Assembly: GCA_001600415.1 (NCBI GenBank)
Contig: BCJX01000004.1
Span: 577,689-641,688 of the forward strand
Direction: 5' to 3'
Length of the DNA stretch: 64,000 bases
Origin: Pascua guehoae
Taxonomy: Eukaryota; Basidiomycota; Tremellomycetes; Trichosporonales; Trichosporonaceae
The translations under genes were made by a program, and so were the position numbers. The notes beneath the pieces were generated by a model. It was not told the origin of the DNA, did not search any database, and was given only the letters and a program-made list of their open reading frames with translations. Below are positions 45,635 through 54,521 of this stretch, piece by piece (the stretch's first letter is position 1; every line of letters starts with the position of its first letter).

Positions 45635-46588
45635 CTAGAGGAGGTCCAGGAGCTTCTTGAGAGCGTTGGAGAGAGCCTCCTGGTGCTCCACAAGAGGCAC
45701 TTCAATGGCAGGCTCAAGCTTGAGAGAGGCAGAGTAGGCGTAAGCCTGTTTAGGGTGTCATGATCTGGACGACTTAGTCATTTCCACATGGTGTCAAAAT
45801 CACGTGACCGACAATCACGTGGCCCCACGACCTCCACCACCGCTCGGCTCGGTTTGCCACTCGAGACAACAAGCGACAAGAAATCCTGCACGTCGTCTTG
45901 ACAGCACACAATACACACTTCACGACGCCTCGCGAAGCACACACACCATGCTGTCGCCTGAGCATGTCAGCACTACTACTGTAGGCTCTATCGCCGACCC
46001 AGAGTGCCATGCTTGTAGACTAGGCCTAACTCCGTACTCCCCGAGTAGCTCATGCTCGTACGCTCACTAGGGTATATAGTTCAGCACCGTCCGTAGTTTG
46101 TATCACCAAGCCATGCAACTACAAGTCTAGTCTTGACAACCAGTTGCCTTGGCATTTGCCCTCTCCGACACCTCCGTGGCGCCACCTCCGTCTCTGCTCT
46201 GTCCTCCCGTCCTTCCGCATCCCCTCTGCGTGCATGTCGCAGCAACCCCCTGGCCCCGACGCCTTCCTTTAGGTCGTCAATCCCATGAGTCCGTGAGTCC
46301 GACGCCGTCTTGCAGGTCGAGACGGAGTTGCGGTGTCAGGTTTGTGTTCAGTTCCCAAGCCTCCACTGATCGGCTCATGACATAGGGCTTCCTTGAGGTC
46401 CTCCTGTGCCTCCCCCAGCAGCTTCTTCTTCCTGCTGCAAAATTAGCCAAAAAAGCAGTGGGATAACTCACAGGGGTGACACATAGTCACTGCAGTTGAT
46501 GTGCTCATTGAAGCAAGGGTCACACCTGGCATTGGGGGCACCAGTGCAGACCATGCCCTGGTGTGCAGCACACTGCTCACAGGCCTTG
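45635..46588 (-). pseudogene. Gene 3: zinc-cluster gene antisense behind element N, split by a solo LTR
   Basis: On the minus strand the exon from 46587 encodes KACEQCAAHQGMVC ... CDPCFNEHINC, a C-x2-C-x7-C-x7-C-x2-C-x6-C cluster. An intron ends TTTTGCAG at 46435 with a GCTAAT branch-like site; its start is GTGAGT at 46471 (37 nt) or GTGTCA at 46482 (48 nt). The longer form keeps the frame that, after removing the F-family LTR at 45756-46382 and one TAGGG, continues ...KQAYAYSASLKLEPA... to a TAG at 45635. The 5' end is cut at 46588 by an E-type LTR. Product unknown; cluster as in genes 1, 2 and the B antisense gene. Confidence 0.65.
45756..46382 (+). repeat. Solo LTR of family F, copy 1 (627 bp), in gene 3
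   Basis: TGTCATGATCTGG ... GGCTCATGACA with TAGGG duplicated on both sides (45751-45755, 46383-46387). A TATATAG box at 46073-46079 is followed about 35 nt later by AAGCCATGCAAC (46108-46119), the sequence complementary to the primer-binding site of element G. Confidence 0.96.
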
Positions 46589-47322
46589 TGTCATGAATCA
46601 TCCAGCCTTACATAATACACTACCCTGGTCATCGACAAACAGCGCCCTGGTCAGCGACAAACTACGACTGACATCATACCTTGCCAAACATCGCCCTGGT
46701 CATCTCTTAACATCGACAAACTACGACTGACATCATACATCGCCAAACATCGACACAGTCGTCTACAAACCCTGACCCAGACATCGATAAGCCCCGACCC
46801 AGACACTGACTAGCAACGCCTGAGGTCATAACATCGACATGCACCGATAGGGACACCGATAACCACCGACCAGGTCGTCTGTTAGCTACGTATTTGCCAC
46901 CCATCCATAGTTCTTTATTAGTTCCTTGTACTTAACCAAACGATATATATGAGTGGGGTCTGAGGCCCTCAGACCCCTCTTCAGAAATGGATCTGATCAC
47001 TCTTCCCCCACCACAGTTCACCTCTTCCCTCAACCTCCCACTTCCCTCTACACTCTATCCTCTACCCACTCTCTCTTGACTTACTCTACACCACGTGCGA
47101 CCCCCTCAACCCCATCGACCTTGGACCGATCACTATCGACCACCTCGACCTTCCTGTCCTGTCCCCTTCCTTGAAGTATCCAAGTGCTAGCCAGAGACAC
47201 ACATCTGTCCTTAGTTGACCGCTATCTTGTCCTTGCTTCGCAGCCTGGCCTTCCTCCTCTCTCTTGTCCTCAAGTCTTGTCCCTCACCTTTGCCTGCCCT
47301 GTCTAGGAGATAGGCCCCCCGC
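46589..47322 (+). repeat. E-type LTR, copy 3, diverged, borders uncertain
   Basis: Plus-sense counterpart of family E: the CATCGACAAACTACGACTGACATC quasi-repeats in part (46640-46890), TTTGCCACCCATCCATAG, GATATATATGAGTGGGG and the palindrome arms GGGGTCTGAGG / CCTCAGACCCC. It begins TGTCATGAATC against gene 3. The right half no longer aligns with copy 1 and the end near gag of G is not defined. Confidence 0.7.
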
Positions 47323-48390
47323 TCAGTGTGATACAAGTCTATCACAGAGCTCATCAAGGAACATCTGAGCCCATTGCACAATGTCCGTCGGGGGCGGGGT
47401 CACATGACCAATGTTTGACTCTTGAGCAGGTCCAATGCCGCCTGGGTCATCGCCTGCAGGGACCGACTGTTGCTGGGGCGGAGGCTGGGTGCTTGTGGTT
47501 TGACCAAGGGGGCTCCTGAAGCTCATAGACGGGTCCGAGGGGGCGGACAGAGTCACTGCTTGAGGGTTAGGGCCATGTCTACCTCTCGGTCACTGGAGCT
47601 GGACGTTGGAGAAGCCAGTACGGTCGGACAAGTGAGTCGACGGTGGTGTGATTCCACCAGAGGTTTGAACAGCCACATGGGTATTGTCCGCGCGTGCGCC
47701 ACGAGAGGGGGCCAAAGGAGTGGGAGAAGGAGCAGCCACGGGGGCCTGTTGCTGTTGGTCACTGGTGTGGCCACTACCGGTGACAGGGTTGGGGGCAGGC
47801 ATGGCTGGGTGCGAGGGGGCCGACATCGAGGGTCCACTTGCCCAAGGGGAGGAAGGGAACAAGTGCAGGGTGTTGAACTCCATGTACAGAGCTGATGTCG
47901 ACGAGGACGACGAAGACGGAGGTACGGACAAGGTGGAACCCAGTGGATGAACGTCTGGGATTTGGAAGATGGGGAGTTGTCCACCGGAGTCTTGATCTAT
48001 ATGTTGTTGGTCGTCTGTGAACGAGGGTCGGGTCGGAGTTGGTGATCCTCCGATCGCTACCTCAGGGATGACGCGACAGGGGTCCAGTATGGGAGCCAGA
48101 CCCAAGGGGCACGGGAACTTGCTGTGTGCTTGACATCGTTGGAAAAGTAGAGGGTCAACGTCAGAGAGTGCTGACAACTGCCTTGGGCACTGGATGGGTT
48201 GCTGAGTTGACATGTATCATGTGTCGGCACCCAAACAAGCGCTTGGCATCATCACAGACTGTGTGTCTGATGACAAAGTTGACTTGGTTACGGAGGTACC
48301 AGAGGGGACGGAAGGGGAGGGCAGTGCAGTGAGGCTGCCCAAAGGAGGGGAACTAGATCCCTGGTTGATGGGTTCGCGGCGGGAAGCCAT
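47323..48390 (-). pseudogene. gag of element G (family F), TGA-interrupted
   Basis: One minus-strand frame starting at ATG 48390, eight nt after the LTR. It continues for 356 codons with in-frame TGA at 48217-48219, 47590-47592 and 47323-47325 and no other stop. The sequence is Ser/Pro/Gln-rich (e.g. PSSSSSSTSALYM, TTSTQPPPQQQS) and ends in DIVQWAQMFLDELCDRLV. No capsid motif is certain; the gag assignment rests on position after LTR and primer site. Confidence 0.6.
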
Positions 48391-48395
48391 GCAAC
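48384..48395 (-). promoter_or_regulatory. Primer-binding site of element G, self-priming type, overlapping the gag ATG
   Basis: GTTGCATGGCTT lies 2 nt inside the LTR and is the exact complement of AAGCCATGCAAC in the LTR (48664-48653 on the sense strand), which starts about 35 nt after a TATATAG box. No tRNA-like TGG start is present. The gag ATG at 48390 is within this site. Confidence 0.7.
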
Positions 48396-48397
48396 CT

Positions 48398-48900
48398 TGT
48401 CATGAGCTGAACTGTGGAGGCTTGGGAACCTAACACAAACCTAGCACCACGACTCTGTCTCGACCTGCAAGACGGCATTGGACTCACAGGATTGATGACC
48501 TAAAGGAAGGCGTCGGGGCCAGGGGGTCGCTGCGACACACACGCCAAGGGGACACAGAAGGACAGAAGGACGGAGCAGAGATGGAGGTGGAGCCACGGAG
48601 GTGTCGGATAGGGCAAATGCCAAGGCAACTGGTTGTCGAGACTAGACTTGTAGTTGCATGGCTTGGGGATACAAACTATGGATGGTGCTGAACTATATAC
48701 CCTAGCAAGTGTACATGCAGGAGCTGCGTGGGGAGTATGGAGTTAGGCCTAGTCTACAAGCATGGCACTCTGGTTTGGCAATAGAGGCCTCAGTAGTAGC
48801 GCTGACATGCACAGATGACAGCAACGAGGGTGTGCTTCATGAGGCTTCGCGAAGCGTGTGTTGTGTGCTGTGGAGACGACGTGCATGATTTCTTGTTGCT
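48398..48900 (-). repeat. 5' LTR of element G (family F, copy 2), cut by element B
   Basis: Plus-strand start TGTCATGAGC; the sense end is GCTCATGACA. It matches solo LTR copy 1 until 48900, where the B 5' LTR begins. The missing sense start (about 110-120 bp) is not found to the right of B, which supports rearrangement after B inserted. Confidence 0.9.
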
Positions 48901-49352
48901 TGTCACAACGGTGCCCTACTTTTACATGCCTATTTGAGTTTTGTCGAATAGTCGCGCCCTTAAAAAGGTGCGCGACTCGATAGCGACGCGTGGCAAATAT
49001 TCTCAAGTACTCCTGGATTGGAACTCGGCGCCATGCGTCGGAAATATACTTGGATATATAGCAGAGCCTGCAGTATTCGAAAATATTCGACGTCAAATAT
49101 TTTCGAGTACTGTAAAAAGGCTGGACTTCGTAACTTGGTAGATCAGCTTTGCTGATCTCGTCATACTTGAGAAAACTCGTCACTTGTCGTCGTTATAGAA
49201 TACTCGATTCTCGCTATCTAAGACACTACTCGAGAAAACTCGTCTCATCATTCGCAAAACCCTGCAGTCTTATCTCGTTGAGACCCGCGGAGGCTACTCA
49301 GACGGGCAGGTCAGTGTCTCAGAGTAGATTTAACTCGGGGGACCCTGTGACA
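48901..49352 (+). repeat. 5' LTR of element B (452 bp)
   Basis: TGTCACAACGG ... CCCTGTGACA. It contains ATATATAG at about 49055 and GTAAAAAGG at about 49110, and the hairpin GATCAGC-TTT-GCTGATC at 49141-49157. AGCTTTGCTGATCT (49145-49158), about 34 nt after the second box, is complementary to the primer-binding site. Confidence 0.96.
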
Positions 49353-49354
49353 GA

Positions 49355-49368
49355 AGATCAGCAAAGCT
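49355..49368 (+). promoter_or_regulatory. Primer-binding site of element B, self-priming type
   Basis: AGATCAGCAAAGCT, two nt after the LTR, pairs perfectly over 14 nt with AGCTTTGCTGATCT in the LTR (49145-49158). A tRNA-type TGG is absent. The same pair is present in copy A; in the B 3' LTR the partner carries a mismatch (CTTTACTG). Confidence 0.75.
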
Positions 49369-49392
49369 CTTACTCCCCGGGTCTTACTTCCC

Positions 49393-50700
49393 ATGCCGCC
49401 ATGCTCGACGGGTAGGGGAAGGTCGATCATGACGCCATCTGGTGGCGGCACGACGAACCCTACCAAGGGTTCCCAAGGCTCTGGCACCGCGGGCATTGGA
49501 CACCAAGAGAACGTCAGAGGAGAGCCCAGTACCGTGGGTACTGGACCTCAGGGCGAGGCCTTACCGATTACGGCAGAAGCCACCCAGCCACCGGCGGCAA
49601 CAAACCCGGACTTTGCCGCAATCCTGGGACAACTGGCGGCAACGCAAGCCCAGTTAGCCAGCCTGCTGGCGCAAGCTCGAGAGCCGACACCGGCCCCTCA
49701 GGAAACATCGGGAGCACGCGACGCAAAACTGCTTCAGGTCGAAAAATTTAATGGTGACCCCAACAAACTCATCGACTGGGCGGTTTCCCTGGATGTCCAC
49801 TTTGCGGCCCAACCTCGCACCTTCCACAGTGAAGAAGTGAAGGTGGGGTATGCTTATAGCGCCCTATTGGGTACGCCCAAAAGCCGGGCATCACGGGCCT
49901 TCTTCAAACCAGAGGCAGAGAGACCAGACTGGCTTCGATCCTGGTCCGTGTTCAAACAATACCTCTACGAACAACACGGCATCAAAAACGAAGAGTCTCT
50001 TGCAGAGGAGAAGATTCGTGAAATCACTCAGAAGACCACCGCGATTGAGTACTTCTCGGAGTTCGAACGATGGGCGGATGTACTGTGGGATGCAGACTGG
50101 GGCGAGGGGGCACTGGTGTCCTGTGCGTTCGGCGGACTACGACCCGAGCTGAAGGACATAATCTCGACAGAACGCCCTTTTCCCATGACGGTTCGAGCCC
50201 TTAATGCTTTGGCGGTCGAGCATGATGAGCTCCTGGCAAAACGGGCGAGGGAGAAGGTCAAGGGGGAGGATCGTGCCCTCCGAAACCAGTACTACCTGGA
50301 GGCAGCAGAGGACTTCCGGAAGCGGAAGGCCGATGACCACCCCGTCGGGCAGAACAAGACACCGAAGTTCTCCACGGACTCGACCCCCGAACAAGGATCC
50401 TCGGGGCCGTCCTCGACAAACTTCTTGAGCCGGCCGGCACGTCCGTTCACAAGCAATCCGTCTCCCTTTGCAGCGGCAAGGGATGAGGTGAGACAGATAC
50501 GTCTCCAAAAGAGACTCTGTTTCAAGTGTGGAAAGGCTGGGCACGTCGGGAAAGATTGCAGGGGTGACTTGAACCCCCTCCATCTCCCCGACGACTGCCT
50601 GCACCTCCTCACACGACAGGCCAGAGACGTTGTGGCCCCGAGTTCAGGGGCAGGAAAAGCTCTAGCTCCAACCCCATCGGGCCAGGTTGGAGGAGAATGA
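49393..50700 (+). CDS. gag: gag polyprotein of element B, intact (435 aa)
   Basis: ATG 49393 lies 24 nt after the primer-binding site. A Gly/Thr/Pro/Gln-rich N-terminus (1-110) is followed by a capsid-like region (LLQVEKFNGDPNKLIDW, FFKPEAERPDWLRSW, IEYFSEFERWADV) and a CCHC knuckle CFKCGKAGHVGKDC at about residues 376-389. It forms the virus-like particle and binds RNA. The TGA stop at 50698-50700 overlaps the pol ATG as ATGA, so pol could be made by termination-reinitiation rather than frameshifting. This is the only intact retroelement ORF of full length in the window. Confidence 0.93.
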   Translation: MPPCSTGRGRSIMTPSGGGTTNPTKGSQGSGTAGIGHQENVRGEPSTVGTGPQGEALPITAEATQPPAATNPDFAAILGQLAATQAQLASLLAQAREPTPAPQETSGARDAKLLQVEKFNGDPNKLIDWAVSLDVHFAAQPRTFHSEEVKVGYAYSALLGTPKSRASRAFFKPEAERPDWLRSWSVFKQYLYEQHGIKNEESLAEEKIREITQKTTAIEYFSEFERWADVLWDADWGEGALVSCAFGGLRPELKDIISTERPFPMTVRALNALAVEHDELLAKRAREKVKGEDRALRNQYYLEAAEDFRKRKADDHPVGQNKTPKFSTDSTPEQGSSGPSSTNFLSRPARPFTSNPSPFAAARDEVRQIRLQKRLCFKCGKAGHVGKDCRGDLNPLHLPDDCLHLLTRQARDVVAPSSGAGKALAPTPSGQVGGE

Positions 50701-53700
50701 TCCGGGCCACAGCCCATAACGCCCGATGCACCCCCGTCTCCTCCCTCCCTGACGGGATGTTCTCTTCTTCGTTCTTGTTCATTTCGCTTTGTTTCCTTCA
50801 GGAATCTGCCATCGTTAAGGCAGACTTCCTCGGCCAGTTGGTGTCGATTTTGTTCGACACAGGAGCCNGGGGGCAATTCATTTCCTCCGAGCTAGTCAAC
50901 CGACTGGGTTTAAAAACCACAAAATATGAAGTCCCCCAAACAGTCACTATGTTTGANGGGACGGAATCGATCTTGGGGAGAATCTCCGACCACCTCAGTG
51001 GGGAGGTTTTCTTCTTGGGAAACTGTTTCCCAGTCCACCTGGACATCACCGTGATCCATAATATGGACATGGTACTCGGGCTGGACTGGATGGAACAAAA
51101 CAAGGTCGTGATCAATGCTGGGTCACGAATGGTCACCCTCCCCATTGGGGGACAGGTGGCCGTAATGGAAGCAGTACCAGGTGATTCTCTCCAACTATGC
51201 AAATCAGCAGAAAAGAGAGAGCCTTGGGATCATTACGACAAGTCCTCAGTTCCAGCGGGGACGGGGCTCGGTACGATGATGGAAGAGAGCAACCATACCA
51301 AGGAGGATGCCAAGATCCTGGCCATCCTACCGGAGTACCTGCATGATTTCATCGATGTTTTCCGAGAGTCTGTGGGCAAGGGGACGCTTCCTCCACGATG
51401 ACAATACAACGTGCGCATCGTTCTACAGCCTGACACTCGACTTGTCGTTCCCCCCATCTACCAGCTCTCGGTCAAAGAGATGGAGGTGCTCAAGGAGTAC
51501 ACCTCAGCGGAGCTCAAGGCGGGGAGGATCCGACCAAGCAAAAGCTCTTATGGCTCTCCTACCTTCTTTGTCGGAAAGAAGGATGGGCGACTTCGAATGG
51601 TGGTCGACTACCGACTGGTGAACCGACACACGATCAGAGATGTATACCCTCTACCATTACCCGCCCAGATTTTTAGCTCACTGAGTGGGGCAAGGTATTT
51701 CACCAAGCTGGACCTGGTTAGCGCCTACCAGCTTCTCCGAATGGAAGAGGGGTCGATACACATGACCGCCTTCCACACCCCTTTAGGGATGTTCGAGTTG
51801 TTGGTTCTCCGAGATGGACTGTGCAACGCNCCGGCGGCCTTTCAGCATTTCTTAAACGACATCTTCCGCGAGCTCCTTAACNAAGGAGTCTTGGTCTACA
51901 TCGACGACATCCTCATCTACGCTAAGACCCGCGAGGAGCTGAGACGGTTAACGAGGAAGGTGCTGGCCATTTTGTGATCCAACTCCCTCTATCTCAAGGN
52001 GAGCAAATGCAAGTTCGAATGAGAAGAGATTGGTTTCTTGGGATTCATCGTATGTGCCCAAGGAATCAAGGCAGACCCGGAGAAGATCCAGGGCTTCATG
52101 ACCTACCCTCCTCCCACAACGGTGACTGAGGTTCGGCGGGTACTGGGNGCCTTCGGATACTACCGCTGTTTGATCAAGGGATACTCAATCATCNTTGCAC
52201 CCCTCCATCGGTTGACTTGATTGGACGTTGAGTTTGTTTGGGACGACACCTGCCTACAAGCGTTTATCACCATTCGAGACAAGTTGTGTTCCACCCCAAT
52301 CCTGGTTCACTTTTTCCCCGATCGCCAAACAATCCTCAAAACGGACACNTCTCACCACGGATATGGGATCGTCATCAGCCAACTGGACCCCGCNGAGAAC
52401 CGACTGCATCCGGTTGCGTTCAACTCGGGCCGGTTTCAAGGAGCGGAGGTATGCTACCACGTATACGAAAAGGAGTTTCTTGCCATCATTAAAGCTATCA
52501 AGAAATATCGGTACATACTACAAGGGGGTCCGTTACCAGTGAAAATCTTCACCGACCACCAGAACTTGGTCTACCTCACCAAGGCGCAACGGCTGGAAGG
52601 TCAACGCGGTCGATGGGTCATTTTCCTCGAGTCGATCAACTACGAGATCTACTACAAGCCAGGAAACTTGAACGTGGTGGCCGATGGGCTCTCTTGCCGA
52701 AGCGACCTGGGCACCGGTGGAGAACAGGTGGAAGTACGGCCGGTCCTGAAGGAGTTCAAGGTGGAGACGGACCAACGCTTGCTGGAAGCCTTCGAACGAC
52801 GCTCAGAGCTTGAGGATGAAAACAGAAATTTCAATTTGACGGAATTCAAGCTCGAATTAAAAAGGGTGATCGCCTCAGTCACTCCTGGAGCGTCGTTCCC
52901 AACCGAAATATCACTGCTCTNGGTCGTCCAGGGTCTGGATGAGGACAACCTTTGTGCCTGTCTGAAGCGAGAGATGATGGCAGTACAGTGCTACCACTGT
53001 ACTCATGCTCTGTGCACTGGAAGACGGCTGAATCCCGAGTCGTACCTACATTGGAGACGCAAGGCCNAGACCCGAGTTCCTCAGGCAGTAGCCTGGACCA
53101 AGGATGGGTTATTGTTGGTGGAGGGCCGTTTGCTTGTACCCGACACGGGTACCCTACGGTTGGACATCCTATGAATGCACCATGATGCAGTCTTCAGTGG
53201 TCATCCGGGGGTTCAAGGGACCATGGATTTGGTATCCCGCTCATACTTTTGGCCCAGAATGGGGACGTATGTCGAGAGTTACGTCAAGGGTTGCGACATC
53301 TGCTTGAAGACCAAACNGCAACGACAACCCAAATATGGGACCCTGCGAAGTTTACCGGTACCCTCACAACCGTTCCAACATATCTCGATGGATTTCATTG
53401 GGCTGCTCCCTCTATCGAACGGTTTCACGTCCATTTGGGTGATCGTNGACCGACTTACAAAATTTGCGATCTTTGTGCCAGTTCTCATCACCACGACAGC
53501 CGAACAGCTTGCGAGTCTTTTCATCTACCATGTCGTCAGCCGTCATGGTCTTCCTGACTCGATTGTATCCGACAGAGACCCCAAGTTCATCTCAAAGATA
53601 TGGAGGGCAGTCATGGCCTTTCTCGGCNTGGCATTGGCACTCTCGACCGGATACCACCCGCAAACCGATGGGCAAACCGAACGGGTCAACCAANTCTTGG

Positions 53701-54467
53701 AGCAATACCTTCGTTGTTACATCACATACCTACAGAACAATTGGCACGACTACCTCGGGACCGCCATGTTCGCGTACAACAACCCGGTAAAAACCTCGAC
53801 CAACACTTCACCCTTTTTCGCCCTATATGGTTTCCTCCCAAAGGGGCCCCTGGGTGTTGTGGACCCCGATTCGGCACCAACCGTCGTCAAGGACATGAGA
53901 GACGTTCACGAATTCTGCGCCCAGAACATCACTCGAGNGAACATTCGGTACGCCAAGTACTACGACCTCAAACATACTCCAGCACCTCGCCTGACAACCG
54001 AAAACGAAGTTTTACTNGACCTGGAAAACATTNAGACTGCCCGAGCCAGCACCAAGCNAGACCTCCTGGCCAACGGGCCATATCGAATCNTGGAGGTCAT
54101 TGGAAACGACTCCTACCGACTAGATTTGGGACAGCTCGCGATTCATGATGTGTTCCACATCCTGGTCCTGACCCCCTTTGAACATCCCACGATTGCCGGC
54201 CAAGAAGTACACCCCCCAGGACACGTCGAGGTGGAAGGGAACGTCGAATGGGAGGTCCTCCAAATTGTGGACAGTCATTGGAATCGACGCAAGCTTCAGT
54301 ACCGAGTTGAGTGGAAAGGTTTCCAACACACCAGTGGCCGCTACACCTGGGAGCCGGTGGACCACGTGGAGCACGCAGAGGAGGAAGTCCCAGCATTCCA
54401 CGAAGCCCACCCTGAGAAACCTGGCCAGCATAATGGCCCACCACCACCTCGATCATGTCGTCGTTAG
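50697..54467 (+). pseudogene. pol: pol of element B: one frame, five in-frame TGA, chromodomain
   Basis: A continuous frame of 1256 codons to TAG 54465-54467 with no frameshift, interrupted by TGA at 51399, 51975, 52020, 52218 and 53172. Domains: retropepsin (FDTGA, residue about 52), RT (FFVGKKDGRLRMVVDYR about 289; YIDDILIY about 400), RNase H (KTD.SHHGYG about 549), integrase HHCC from 827, DDE as MDFIGLL, SDRDPKF, TDGQTERVNQ, and chromodomain (VEWKGFQHTSGRYTWEP, about 1177-1235). The TGA at 51399 is CGA in copy A. About 19 isolated N bases are scattered through it. Confidence 0.93.
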
Positions 54468-54521
54468 CAACGGAGACTATGGAAAGACACGACCGTACAT
54501 TTATTGCTACAACAGGTAATG

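Noticed and set aside
45575..45763. Plus-strand 62-aa ORF with a coiled-coil-like sequence
   Set aside because: It is the mirror of the last gene 3 exon, whose minus-strand frame is continuous across the removed solo LTR.
51399..53174. Recoding of UGA as an amino acid in pol
   Set aside because: A/B comparison shows CGA versus TGA at two sites, so CpG mutation explains the pattern; read-through is kept only as an alternative.
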